Assembly: GCF_027257975.1 (NCBI RefSeq)
Contig: NZ_JANZKX010000002.1
Span: forward strand, 806,001-870,000
Origin: Pelomonas sp. BJYL3
Lineage (GTDB): Bacteria; Pseudomonadota; Gammaproteobacteria; Burkholderiales; Burkholderiaceae_C
Reading direction: 5' to 3'
Length of the DNA stretch: 64,000 nucleotides
Both the position numbers and the translations under genes were made by a program. A model generated the notes under the pieces. That model was not told the origin of the DNA and did not search any database. It saw only the letters and a list, made by a program, of their open reading frames with translations. Each line of letters opens with the position of its first letter. Within the stretch, counting starts at the first letter, position 1. Of this stretch, positions 48,131 through 56,750 are shown one piece after another.

Positions 48131-49222
48131 ATGAAGATCGCACTGCTCGGCGCCGGCCACATCGGCGAGACCATCGCCCGCCTGCTGCGCAACTCCGGCC
48201 ACTATGACGTGACCGTCTTCGACAAGAACGAGAAGGCGCTCAGCGCTCTGTCCGAAGAAGGCATCAAGGTGCAGGCCGTGCAGGAGATCGGCCCCGGCGC
48301 CGCCGCCATGGTGCGCGGCTTCGATGCCATCGTGAATGCGCTGCCCTACCACCTGGCCATCCCCGCCGCCCACATGGCCCTGGAAGCGGGCTGCCACTAC
48401 TTCGACCTGACGGAAGACGTGGCCGCCACCAAGGAGATCATGCGCATCGCCGAAGGCTCGCGCACCGCCTTCATGCCGCAGTGCGGCCTGGCTCCCGGCT
48501 TCATCGGCATCGTGGCCCACCACCTGGCCAAGGGCTTCGACACCCTGCAGGACGTGAAGATGCGCGTCGGCGCGCTGCCGGCCTTCCCGACCAATGCCCT
48601 GAAGTACAACCTGACCTGGTCGGTGGACGGCCTGATCAACGAGTACTGCCACCCCTGCGAGTGCATCCACGATGGCAGCAAGATCGACGCCCTGCCGCTG
48701 GAAGGCCTGGAGCACTTCTCGCTGGACGGCACCGAGTACGAGGCCTTCAACACCTCGGGCGGCCTGGGCACCCTGTGCGAGACGCTGGCCGGCAAGGTCC
48801 AGAACCTCGACTACAAGACCGTGCGCTACCCCGGCCACCGCGACCTGATGCAGTTCCTGCTGGACGACCTCCAGCTGAAGAACGACCAGGAAAAGCTCAA
48901 GGACATCATGCGCAAGAGCATGCCCGCCACCATGCAGGACGTGGTGCTGGTCTTCGTGACCGTCTCGGGCATGAAGCAGGGCCGCCTGGTGCAGGAAGTC
49001 TTCGCCCGCAAGATCTTCGCCGAGCGTGACGGCGCCCGCCCGCTGTCCGCCATCCAGATCACCACCGCCGCCGGCATCTGCGCCGCCGTGGACCTGTTCC
49101 GCCAGGGCAAGCTGCCGCAGCAGGGCTTCGTGCCGCAGGAGGCCGTCGAGCTGCCCGCCTTCCTGGCCAACGAGTTCGGCAAGGCCTATCAGCAGTCGCG
49201 GCAAGTCGAAAGCATTGGTTGA
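48131..49222 (+). CDS. Lysine 6-dehydrogenase/saccharopine dehydrogenase family enzyme
   Basis: A 363-residue NAD(P)-dependent enzyme. The Rossmann motif is ALLGAGHIGETIARLL (about 4-19); then NALPYHLAIPAAHMALEAGCHYFDL and MPQCGLAPGFIGIVAHHLA are typical of saccharopine dehydrogenase relatives. Family members either act on saccharopine or are L-lysine 6-dehydrogenases giving the cyclic form of 2-aminoadipate semialdehyde. The next gene is a semialdehyde dehydrogenase, so production of that semialdehyde from lysine is the best inference. AGAGGAG precedes the ATG. Confidence 0.88.
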   Translation: MKIALLGAGHIGETIARLLRNSGHYDVTVFDKNEKALSALSEEGIKVQAVQEIGPGAAAMVRGFDAIVNALPYHLAIPAAHMALEAGCHYFDLTEDVAATKEIMRIAEGSRTAFMPQCGLAPGFIGIVAHHLAKGFDTLQDVKMRVGALPAFPTNALKYNLTWSVDGLINEYCHPCECIHDGSKIDALPLEGLEHFSLDGTEYEAFNTSGGLGTLCETLAGKVQNLDYKTVRYPGHRDLMQFLLDDLQLKNDQEKLKDIMRKSMPATMQDVVLVFVTVSGMKQGRLVQEVFARKIFAERDGARPLSAIQITTAAGICAAVDLFRQGKLPQQGFVPQEAVELPAFLANEFGKAYQQSRQVESIG

Positions 49223-49238
49223 TGGGCTTCCCCCCTAC

Positions 49239-49298
49239 TGGCTTCGCCAGCCCCCCAGGGGGCGAGCTCGCAGGCCCGGCCAAGCCGGATCCTCGAGC
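49239..49298. repeat. Intergenic repeat with stem-loops, copy 1
   Basis: A small stem CTGGC-TTC-GCCAG (49239-49251 region) and a block of GGCCCGGC, two bases, AGCCGGATCCTCG (49273-49295), itself an imperfect dyad. The same block recurs at 50970-50992 after the next gene. Confidence 0.6.
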
Positions 49299-49397
49299 TC
49301 CGCGCGGCTGGGTGGGGGACTGCGAAGAGCCATGAATTGACACAGAGCCCCGGCCACATTCGCGTGTCGCCGGGGTCTTGCATTGGAGAATGACGGA

Positions 49398-50909
49398 ATG
49401 AACATCACCGATCTGCTGAACGCCTGTGGCGTCCCCGCCGCTGCCTATACGGGCGGCACCCTGTCTGTCCGCTCGCCCATCGATGGCGCCTCGCTGGGCG
49501 CCGTGCATGAGGCCTCCGCCGAGGACATGCGCGCCGCGGTCGAGCGCGCGCATGCGGCCTTCCTCGAGTGGCGCACGGTGCCGGCGCCCAAGCGCGGCGA
49601 GCTGGTGCGCTTCTTCGGCGAGGAGCTGCGCACGCACAAGATCGACCTGGCCCGCCTGGTCTCGATCGAGGCCGGCAAGGTCGCCAGCGAAGGCGAGGGC
49701 GAAGTCCAGGAGATGATCGACATCTGCGACTTCGCCGTCGGCCTCTCGCGCCAGCTGCATGGCCTGACCATCGCCAGCGAGCGCCCCGGCCACCGCATGA
49801 TGGAGCAGTACATGCCCCTGGGCGTGGTGGGCATCATCTCGGCCTTCAACTTCCCCGTGGCCGTGTGGGCCTGGAACTCGGCCCTGGCCCTGGTCTGCGG
49901 TGACACCTGCCTGTGGAAGCCCTCCGAGAAGACCCCGCTGACGGCCCTGGCCACGCAGGCCCTGTTCGAGAAGGCCGTCGCCCGCTACGTGGCCGCCGGC
50001 CACAAGGCCCCGGCGAATCTGTCGCAGCTGCTCAACGGCGGCGCGGCCGTCGGCGAGGCCATGGTCGACCACCCCAAGGTGGCGCTCGTGTCCGCCACCG
50101 GCTCGACCCGCATGGGCCGTGCCGTGGGCCCGCGCGTGGCCGCGCGCTTCGGCCGCTGCCTGCTGGAGCTCGGCGGCAACAACGCCATCATCGTGACCCC
50201 CAGCGCCGACCTGGAACTCGCCGTGCGCGGCATCCTCTTCGGCGCCTACGGCACGGCCGGCCAGCGCTGCACGACCACCCGCCGCGTGATCGCCCATGAA
50301 AGCATCCATGACGAACTGGTGGCGCGCCTGGACAAGGCCCGCGCCCAGCTGCGCATCGGCAACCCGCTGGAAGCCGGCACCCTGATCGGCCCGCTGATCG
50401 ACAAGGCCAGCTTCGACGGCATGCAGGCGGCCCTGTCCGCCGCCCGCGAGCAGGGCGGCCAGGTCAGCGGCGGTGAACGCGCCCTGGCGGATCAGCTGCC
50501 GAACGCCTGGTACGCGGTGCCGGCCCTGGTCCGCATGCCGGCCCAGACCGAGATCGTGCGCCACGAGACCTTCGCGCCCATCCTGTACACGCTGAAGTAC
50601 AAGACCCTGGACGAAGCCATCGCGCTGCAGAACGACGTGCCGCAAGGCCTGTCCTCGGCCATCTTCACGAATGACATCCGTGAAGCCGAGCTGTTCGTCT
50701 CGGCCTCGGGCTCGGACTGCGGCATCGCCAACGTCAACATCGGCACCTCGGGCGCCGAGATCGGTGGCGCCTTCGGTGGCGAGAAGGAAACCGGCGGCGG
50801 CCGCGAGTCGGGCTCCGACGCGTGGAAGGCCTATATGCGCCGCACCACCAACACGGTGAACTACTCGCGCGAGCTGCCCCTGGCCCAGGGCGTAAGGTTT
50901 GACGTTTAA
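49398..50909 (+). CDS. amaB: L-2-aminoadipate-6-semialdehyde dehydrogenase (ALDH7 type)
   Basis: A 503-residue NAD-dependent aldehyde dehydrogenase. The general base is Glu257 (LLELGGNNA) and the nucleophile Cys291 (AGQRCTTTRR), with SGGERALADQ and the C-terminal GGEKETGGGRESGSDAWKAY typical of the ALDH7/antiquitin subgroup. It oxidises 2-aminoadipate semialdehyde to 2-aminoadipate in lysine breakdown. GGAGAA eight bases before the ATG at 49398 fixes the start. It is flanked on both sides by copies of a GC-rich intergenic repeat. Confidence 0.93.
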   Translation: MNITDLLNACGVPAAAYTGGTLSVRSPIDGASLGAVHEASAEDMRAAVERAHAAFLEWRTVPAPKRGELVRFFGEELRTHKIDLARLVSIEAGKVASEGEGEVQEMIDICDFAVGLSRQLHGLTIASERPGHRMMEQYMPLGVVGIISAFNFPVAVWAWNSALALVCGDTCLWKPSEKTPLTALATQALFEKAVARYVAAGHKAPANLSQLLNGGAAVGEAMVDHPKVALVSATGSTRMGRAVGPRVAARFGRCLLELGGNNAIIVTPSADLELAVRGILFGAYGTAGQRCTTTRRVIAHESIHDELVARLDKARAQLRIGNPLEAGTLIGPLIDKASFDGMQAALSAAREQGGQVSGGERALADQLPNAWYAVPALVRMPAQTEIVRHETFAPILYTLKYKTLDEAIALQNDVPQGLSSAIFTNDIREAELFVSASGSDCGIANVNIGTSGAEIGGAFGGEKETGGGRESGSDAWKAYMRRTTNTVNYSRELPLAQGVRFDV

Positions 50910-50969
50910 CCCCCCTCCCGGCGAGGAGCCGGACCCGCAGGTCCGACGCGGCCTGCAAGGCCACCCGTA

Positions 50970-51022
50970 GGCCCGGCAGAGCCGGATCCTCGGGCGCCGT
51001 TGGGGGCGGTGGGCTTCGCCAC
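50970..51022. repeat. Intergenic repeat with stem-loops, copy 2
   Basis: GGCCCGGC, two bases, AGCCGGATCCTCG at 50970-50992, nearly identical to the copy at 49273, followed by a stem GGTGG-GCTTCG-CCACC (51007-51022). Both copies also share GGCTTCGCCA. Confidence 0.6.
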
Positions 51023-51109
51023 CGCGCTGAATCATTTTGAGCTCTGCCGGCCTGCTGCAAGCAGGCTGGGCGGAGCCTTGCCTGAATCGATTGTTTTGGA
51101 GTGCTGGAC

Positions 51110-52132
51110 ATGATGGACACGGCCCTGTATCGCCTGCTGGCGAGTGCGATGGGGGAGAACGCGGCGCGGGAGACCTTCGCGCAGCTGGAGGTGGCGCCTG
51201 CCCTGCTGAAGCCGGCGGGCGAGACGGTGTCGCGCGCCGAGCTGGCGCAGGCGCTGAACATGGCGCTGTTCCGTGACGTGACGCTGCGCGTGCCGGCGGC
51301 GGCGGCCTATGTGGCGGACCAGCAGCGTGCGGGCCAGAAGCTGGTCTTCGACCACGGCGCCCTGCGCACCGTCGCCTGGCCCAGCGGCGCGCTGCCGCCC
51401 GGCGAGGCGGCGATCACCCGCGTGCTGCGCCCGCTGGGCTTCGAGCTGGCCTCGCCCTATCCGCTGCCCAAGCTGAAGATGACGGGCCGCGCCTGGTGCC
51501 ATGCGGACCACCCGGAAGACATCGCCCAGTTCTTCGTCTCCGAGCTGCATCCCGAGCTCTTCTCCAAGGGCTTCCAGGCGGCCGTGACGCGCGTGCTGTC
51601 GACCTCGCGCGACCCGCTGCAGCCCTCGGACATGGCCCTGCTGGAGCAGCTGGCGCGCGATCGCTGCCTGCCCTGGCCCGCCGCGCTGCAGCTGCTGCCG
51701 GCCATGATCCGCTGCTTCGACCGCCAGCACGGCCTCTTCCCGCTGGAGGACTACCAGGCCCTGCTGCTGGAGTCTGCCGAGATGGCCTGGATCGCCACCG
51801 AGGGCAATGCCTTCAATCACGCGACGGACCGCGTGGTCGACCTCAACGCGCTGGCCGCGACGCAGAAGGCCCTGGGACGCCCCATCAAGGACCGGATCGA
51901 GGTCTCGGCCTCGGGCCGCGTGCTGCAGACGGCCTTCCGCGCCGCCCAGGTGCGCCGCGAGTTCCTCAGCGAGGGACGTGTCGTCGGCATGGAGGTGCCG
52001 GGCTCCTTCTACGAGTTCATCCAGCGTGGACGCGAAGGCGACAAGCTGGACCTGCGCTTCGATGCGGCCAATGCCACCGGCATCTTCAAGATGACGGCCG
52101 GCGCGGCGACGGAGGAGGCGGTGGCGTGCTGA
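51110..52132 (+). CDS. hglS: 2-oxoadipate dioxygenase/decarboxylase (DUF1338, HglS family)
   Basis: A 340-residue member of DUF1338. The proposed metal ligands of this family (two His and one Glu) are visible as His82 (FDHGALRT), His237 (NAFNHATDR) and Glu302 (GSFYEFIQR). HglS enzymes convert 2-oxoadipate to D-2-hydroxyglutarate with loss of CO2, using O2 and Fe(II). The following gene encodes the FAD dehydrogenase expected to consume D-2-hydroxyglutarate. GGAG before ATG 51110 supports the start; ATG 51113 is the alternative. Confidence 0.93.
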   Translation: MMDTALYRLLASAMGENAARETFAQLEVAPALLKPAGETVSRAELAQALNMALFRDVTLRVPAAAAYVADQQRAGQKLVFDHGALRTVAWPSGALPPGEAAITRVLRPLGFELASPYPLPKLKMTGRAWCHADHPEDIAQFFVSELHPELFSKGFQAAVTRVLSTSRDPLQPSDMALLEQLARDRCLPWPAALQLLPAMIRCFDRQHGLFPLEDYQALLLESAEMAWIATEGNAFNHATDRVVDLNALAATQKALGRPIKDRIEVSASGRVLQTAFRAAQVRREFLSEGRVVGMEVPGSFYEFIQRGREGDKLDLRFDAANATGIFKMTAGAATEEAVAC

Positions 52133-53538
52133 ACGCCACCCACCCGTGCGCCGACTTCCTGCGCGCCGCCGCCACGATCTGCGGTGAGGGTCAGGTCGTG
52201 CCTGGCTCATCCATTGAGCCACGCTACCTGGAGCCTGCACGCTACGCGCCGGGCCGTGCCGCGGCCCTGCTGCGGCCCGGCAGCGCGCAGGAGGCCGCGC
52301 AGCTGCTGCCCCTGTGCGCAGCCCATGGCCTGCGGGTGGTGCCGCAGGGCGCCCACACCGGACTGGTGCGCGCCGGCACGCCGGACGACGCCGAACGCGA
52401 GGTGCTGCTCTCCACCGAGCGCCTGCGCGAGGTCTTCGAGTTCGATGCCTGGGACCGCACGCTGCGCGTCTCGGCGGGCTTCCGCCTGTCCGAGCTCAAT
52501 GAGCGCCTCGCCCCGCACGGCCTGATGCTGCCCATCGACCTCAGCGCCGATCCCAGCGTGGGCGGACTGGTGTCGCACAACACCGGCGGCACACGGATGC
52601 TGCGCTACGGCGATGTGCGCGCCAACACGCTGGCGCTGCGCGTGGCGCTGGCCGACGGGCGGATCGTGCAGCTGGGCCAGGGCCTGCAGAAGGACAACGC
52701 CCAGCTGGCCCTGCACCAGCTCTTCATCGGGGCTTCCGGCGCGCTGGGCCTGGTGCTGGAGGCCACGTTCCGTCTGGCCGCACTGCCGCGCCAGCAGGCC
52801 GTCGCGATGATCGCGCCTCGCCGCCTGGACGACGTCTTCCCCTTCTACCAGCGGGTGATGGCCCGCTATCCCGGCCTGGTCTCGGCCTTCGAGGCAATCT
52901 CGCGCGAGGCTTTCGCCGCAGCCCTGGGCAGCCCGGACGATGCGCAGCGTTGGTTCGGCGGGCAGCTGCCGGACTACGCCCTGCTGCTGGAACTCTCCAG
53001 CGAGCTGAGCGCAGGGCAGCTGGACCTGCAGGCCCTGCTGCAGCAGCTGCTGGAGGACGAATTCGGCGAGGCCGTGGTCGATGCCGTGCTGGGCGCCGAC
53101 GCCGACTGCTGGCACCTGCGCCATCACATCAGCGAGGGGCTGCGCCGCCAGGGCAAGGTGGTGGGCTTCGACCTGTCCCTGCCTCGCGCACGCTTCATGG
53201 CCTTCCGCGAAGCCGGCCGCCGCTGGCTGGCCTCCCGGTTTCCTGCAGCCCGGCTGGCGGACTTCGGCCACCTGGGCGACGGCGGCCTGCACTTCAACCT
53301 GGTCTGGCCCAGAGAGATGCCCCTGGACGAGGCCGCCCTGCGCGAGGGCGTCTACGCGCTGGTGCGTGCCCATGGCGGCAGCATCAGCGCGGAGCACGGC
53401 GTGGGTCCGCAGCTGCAGCAGGCCTACTGGCGGCACAGCGATCCTGCGGTGCTGGCCCTCAGCGGCAGCCTGCAGCGCAGCCTGGATCCGCAGGCCCTGC
53501 TGGCCCATACGCAATGGGGCCCGGCGCCGCAGCCCTGA
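52126..53538 (+). CDS. FAD-binding oxidoreductase, probable D-2-hydroxyglutarate dehydrogenase
   Basis: A 470-residue flavoprotein of the FAD-linked oxidase/D-lactate dehydrogenase family. The N-terminal PCMH-type FAD domain contains PQGAHTGLV and DPSVGGLVSHNTGGTRMLRYG; the C-terminal domain carries GHLGDGGLHFNLVWP and the terminal AEHGVGP. Location directly after hglS indicates oxidation of D-2-hydroxyglutarate to 2-oxoglutarate; D-lactate is the alternative substrate. The GTG start at 52126 overlaps hglS by seven bases and has GGAGGAGG at the proper distance. Confidence 0.9.
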   Translation: MLNATHPCADFLRAAATICGEGQVVPGSSIEPRYLEPARYAPGRAAALLRPGSAQEAAQLLPLCAAHGLRVVPQGAHTGLVRAGTPDDAEREVLLSTERLREVFEFDAWDRTLRVSAGFRLSELNERLAPHGLMLPIDLSADPSVGGLVSHNTGGTRMLRYGDVRANTLALRVALADGRIVQLGQGLQKDNAQLALHQLFIGASGALGLVLEATFRLAALPRQQAVAMIAPRRLDDVFPFYQRVMARYPGLVSAFEAISREAFAAALGSPDDAQRWFGGQLPDYALLLELSSELSAGQLDLQALLQQLLEDEFGEAVVDAVLGADADCWHLRHHISEGLRRQGKVVGFDLSLPRARFMAFREAGRRWLASRFPAARLADFGHLGDGGLHFNLVWPREMPLDEAALREGVYALVRAHGGSISAEHGVGPQLQQAYWRHSDPAVLALSGSLQRSLDPQALLAHTQWGPAPQP

Positions 53539-53542
53539 AGTC

Positions 53543-53586
53543 AGGCGGAGGTTAGGTGGCGATTAGGCGGCGGTTAGGCGGCGGCC
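53543..53586. repeat. Tandem repeat, four 11-base units
   Basis: Four consecutive units of consensus AGGCGGCGGTT: units 1 and 2 differ by one to three bases, unit 3 is the consensus and unit 4 ends in CC. It starts four bases after the FAD-oxidoreductase stop. Confidence 0.8.
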
Positions 53587-53627
53587 ACGGGGCGCTGCGG
53601 CCGCTGCAGGTGGGGCGACGCGGAGAT

Positions 53628-53680
53628 TTTTGAAAATTTTTTCAAAAGTCCCTGGTAATCCAAAAATCTGATGCTATAGT
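53628..53680 (+). promoter_or_regulatory. tRNA-Leu promoter with upstream AT dyad
   Basis: An extended -10 box TGC-TATAGT ends at 53680. TTTTGAAAA (53628-53636) and TTTTCAAAA (53639-53647) form a perfect dyad just upstream of the -35 region, in the position of an UP element. Transcription would begin about 30 bases before the tRNA. Confidence 0.6.
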
Positions 53681-53715
53681 AGCGGTCTTCGCTGCTTAAA
53701 CAGCAACGAAGCAAA

Positions 53716-53800
<85 letters not shown>

Positions 53801-53805
53801 AACAA

Positions 53806-53840
53806 AAAGGCCAGCACGCAAGTGCTGGCCTTTGCGTTTT
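53806..53840 (+). terminator. Intrinsic terminator of tRNA-Leu
   Basis: A 12-base stem, AAAGGCCAGCAC with GTGCTGGCCTTT, loop GCAA, followed by GCGTTTT. It also has an A-run on the 5' side, so it may act in both directions. Confidence 0.85.
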
Positions 53841-53900
53841 CCGGGGCCGATTTTTGATCTCTGCCGGCAAGCGCGCGCTGCAGCGCCGGGCGTCCCCGGC

Positions 53901-56036
53901 TCACTCCGGGGTCAGGTCTTGCTCCCCCCGCTGCTGCCGCAGCAAGGCCTCCAGGGCCTGCGCCGGCATGGGCCGCGCAAAGAAGAAGCCCTGCCCCAGG
54001 TCACAGCCGATGGAGGCCAGCAGGTCTCGTTGCTGCGCCGTCTCCACGCCTTCCGCCACCACGCTCATGCCCAGCTCGTGGGCCATGGTGATGATGGCCC
54101 TGCACAGGGCCAGGGCCTTGCTGCCGGGCTCCAGCTCGTGCACGAAGGCGCGGTCGATCTTGAGGCAGTCGATCTCATAGTGCTGCAGATAGGACAGCGA
54201 GGAATAGCCCGTCCCGAAGTCGTCCAGCGCGACGCTGAAGCCCGCGCGCCGCAGCGCCATCAGCTGCTGGCTGGCGCCGTCACCGCCTTCCAGCAGCAGG
54301 CCCTCGGTGATCTCCAGGGACACCGCATCCCCCGGCAGCCCGGCCTCGACGACCTGGCGCAGCCAGCGCGTGTGCATGCCGGACTCGCTATGGAACTGCA
54401 CCGGCGACTTGTTGACGCTGACCTGGAACTGCTCGTCGATCTCGGCCCGCCAGCGCTGCACGTCCCGCACGGCCTGGCGGAACACCCATTCGCCGATCTC
54501 CAGGATCAGCCCGCTGCTCTCGGCGATCGGGATGAACTCGGCCGGCGACACCGGCCCGCGCTCCGGATGGTGCCAGCGCACCAGGGCCTCGGCCTTGCAG
54601 ACCCGGCCCCGCCGCAGGTCCACGATGGGCTGGTAGACCACCTGCAGGTTCTCCGCCGCCAGCGCGTCGCGCAGGTCGTTGCCCAGGCGCATGCGGTTCT
54701 GGGCCGCTCGCTGCAGCGCGGGGGTGAAGTAGGCATAGCGGTTGCGGCCGGCGTCCTTGGCCACGTAGAGCGCCTGGTCCGCGTGCTTGAACAGCGCCTC
54801 GATATGCTCGCCATCATCGGGGAACAGGCTGATGCCCACGCTGGCCGAGACGAAGGCTCGCTCGCCCTCCAGCCGGAAGGGGCTGGCCACGCGCTCGATC
54901 AGCAGCTGCACGATGGACTCGATCTCCTCGTGGCCCGACACGGGGCTCAGCAGCACGGTGAACTCGTCGCCGCCCATGCGTGCAACCACGTCGGCCGGGC
55001 GCAGGCTGTCGCGGATGCGTTGGGCGGCCTGCTGCAGCAGCAAGTCGCCCTTGCCATGACCGAGGGTGTCGTTGACTTCCTTGAAATGGTCGAGGTCGAT
55101 GAAGAGCACGGCCAGCTGCGTGCCCTGTTCGCGGGCCCGCCGGATGGCGCGCTCCAGGCGGTCGCGCAGCATGCGCCGGTTGGGCAGGCCGGTGAGCGGG
55201 TCGAAGTTGGCCTGCTGCCAGATCAGCACCTCGGCCTCCTTGCGGGCCGTGATGTCGGTGTGCGTGCCGACCATGCGCAGCGGGCGGCCGAGGTCGTCGC
55301 GCGCGATGACCATGCCCCGGCTCAGCACCCACTTCCAGCTGCCGTCCTTGCAGCGCACGCGGTGCTCGTTGACGTAGGACGGCGTGCGGCCTTCGAAGTG
55401 CTCCATGCGGTCGCGTTCCATGGCGGGCACGTCGTCCGGATGGGTCAGCCGGTCGAAGGACTCGGGCCGTTCGGCAATCTCGTCGGGGTCGTAGCCGTAC
55501 ATCTGCAGGTAGCGCGGCGAGAAGGTCTCGATGCCTTCGTCGATGCGCCAGTCCCAGACGCCGTCCCCCGTGCTCTCCAGGGCCAGCTTCCAGACGGCGT
55601 CGGTTTCGCGCAGCTGGGTCTCGCTGCGCTTGCGGGCGTCGATGTCGATGAAGGAGCCCATCCAGCCCTGCAGGCTGCCATCGCTGTCGAGCAGGGGACG
55701 GGCCAGGCACAGATGCCAGCGCAGCTCGCCCTTGGCATTGCGCAGGCGCAGGTCGACGTTGAGCGCCTGCCGCGTCGGCCAGGCCTGGGCGAGGGTGGCC
55801 AGCTCCTCGGCCGGCATGAAGCAGCGCCAGCCCTGGGCGATCAGCTCGGCCTCGGGCCGTCCCACGTAGGCGAGCAGCGGGCTGCTGCAGGCGCCGAGCT
55901 GGCCCTGGGCATTGGCCAGCCACACCAGCTCGGGCAGCTGGTCCAGCCATTGCCGGGCGAGCGCGGGCAGCTTGACGCTGGCGGCCTCGGCCGGCGTTCC
56001 TGCCGCAGGGCTGGATGGCTCATGCGGGCGATGCAA
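53901..56036 (-). CDS. PAS-PAS-GGDEF-EAL c-di-GMP enzyme
   Basis: 711 residues, soluble. Two PAS/PAC units (about 28-140 and 145-270) are followed by GGDEF (canonical GGDEF at 355-359, with inhibitory RPAD upstream) and an EAL domain (EAL at 483-485; DDFGTGYSSLSYL near 595). Both catalytic motifs are intact, so it may make and degrade c-di-GMP or use GTP to regulate the EAL half. The C-terminal residues QDLTPE and stop lie within a dispersed 14-mer, so the extreme C-terminus is encoded by the repeat. Confidence 0.94.
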   Translation of the reverse strand: MHRPHEPSSPAAGTPAEAASVKLPALARQWLDQLPELVWLANAQGQLGACSSPLLAYVGRPEAELIAQGWRCFMPAEELATLAQAWPTRQALNVDLRLRNAKGELRWHLCLARPLLDSDGSLQGWMGSFIDIDARKRSETQLRETDAVWKLALESTGDGVWDWRIDEGIETFSPRYLQMYGYDPDEIAERPESFDRLTHPDDVPAMERDRMEHFEGRTPSYVNEHRVRCKDGSWKWVLSRGMVIARDDLGRPLRMVGTHTDITARKEAEVLIWQQANFDPLTGLPNRRMLRDRLERAIRRAREQGTQLAVLFIDLDHFKEVNDTLGHGKGDLLLQQAAQRIRDSLRPADVVARMGGDEFTVLLSPVSGHEEIESIVQLLIERVASPFRLEGERAFVSASVGISLFPDDGEHIEALFKHADQALYVAKDAGRNRYAYFTPALQRAAQNRMRLGNDLRDALAAENLQVVYQPIVDLRRGRVCKAEALVRWHHPERGPVSPAEFIPIAESSGLILEIGEWVFRQAVRDVQRWRAEIDEQFQVSVNKSPVQFHSESGMHTRWLRQVVEAGLPGDAVSLEITEGLLLEGGDGASQQLMALRRAGFSVALDDFGTGYSSLSYLQHYEIDCLKIDRAFVHELEPGSKALALCRAIITMAHELGMSVVAEGVETAQQRDLLASIGCDLGQGFFFARPMPAQALEALLRQQRGEQDLTPE
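53908..53921 (+). repeat. Dispersed 14-mer repeat, exact copy at a gene end
   Basis: GGGGTCAGGTCTTG; on the minus strand it encodes QDLTP just before the stop of the GGDEF-EAL gene. Confidence 0.8.
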
Positions 56037-56122
56037 GTGTGACCCTCCTCAACAGCTCGGGGCGGCTGGTTTCAGACGCCAGTCTCGCCTGCCAACTGTA
56101 CGCGCAGCCCCCGGGCGCTCCC

Positions 56123-56608
56123 TCATGATCCTGAAATGGGCAGCGCGCGGCTCATCTGCAGGCTGTGGACCTGGAAGCCCAGCTGCTCGTACAGCCCGCG
56201 GGCGGCCTCGTTGTCCGCCAGCACGTTCAGGCCCAGCCGTTGCGCGCCCAGCTGCGCGGCCTGGTCGAGCAGGGCCTGCAGCGCCCGCCGGGCATGACCC
56301 TGGCGGCGATGCTGCGGGTCGATGAACAGGTCATAGAGATGAGCCCGTCCGGACGGCCCCGCATGAAGCCACAGCTGCCCGACGACACCGCCGCGTGCGG
56401 CATGAATCTCGAAGACGTGGTGGCCGGGCGTCTGCAGCCCCTGGGGCAGCAGCTCGGCATGGCTGCGCCGCGCCTGGGCCAGGGCCTGCTCCGGTGTGGC
56501 GCGCCCGCTGGCCTGCAGATAGTCGGCCAGGCGCGCGATGGCGCCATCCAGCCAGGCGGCGAAGGCCTCTGCGGGCAAGGGGTGGAGGAGGGCGCAGGCG
56601 CCAGTCAT
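56123..56608 (-). CDS. GNAT family N-acetyltransferase
   Basis: A 161-residue acetyltransferase: AHLYDLFIDPQHRRQGHARRALQALL gives the acetyl-CoA loop (RRQGHA) and NEAARGLYEQLGF the final motif. The substrate is unknown. It is divergent from the exporter adaptor gene. The ATG at 56608 begins the conserved part. Confidence 0.87.
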   Translation of the reverse strand: MTGACALLHPLPAEAFAAWLDGAIARLADYLQASGRATPEQALAQARRSHAELLPQGLQTPGHHVFEIHAARGGVVGQLWLHAGPSGRAHLYDLFIDPQHRRQGHARRALQALLDQAAQLGAQRLGLNVLADNEAARGLYEQLGFQVHSLQMSRALPISGS

Positions 56609-56750
56609 CGGGCCATCATGCCCCAAGCCACCCCGGCGAGGCAGCATTTCTTTACGCTGCCGTCACGCGGGGCTTGAGCTTTGTCAAGCCGCCGGCGGCC
56701 CGCTTGTTTCGACAATGGCTGCATCACCCTTCGAACGGAAGTGCCCTCAC

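Noticed and set aside
49371-49380. GGGGTCTTG before the ALDH7 gene as a shortened repeat copy
   Set aside because: Five central bases are missing; it is part of a local stem-loop (CCCCGG/CCGGGG).
52188-52202. One-mismatch copy GGGTCAGGTCGTG in the FAD dehydrogenase gene
   Set aside because: The mismatch falls in the core and the region is coding; a decayed copy is possible but cannot be told from chance.
56693-56714. TGTCGA on the minus strand before the GNAT gene as an ECF42 -35 box
   Set aside because: The expected -10 position reads CGGC rather than CGTC or CGA(T/C), so only one box matches.
56681-56716. TTGTCA and GACAAT as a promoter for the exporter operon
   Set aside because: The spacing is 24 bases, too long for a sigma-70 promoter.
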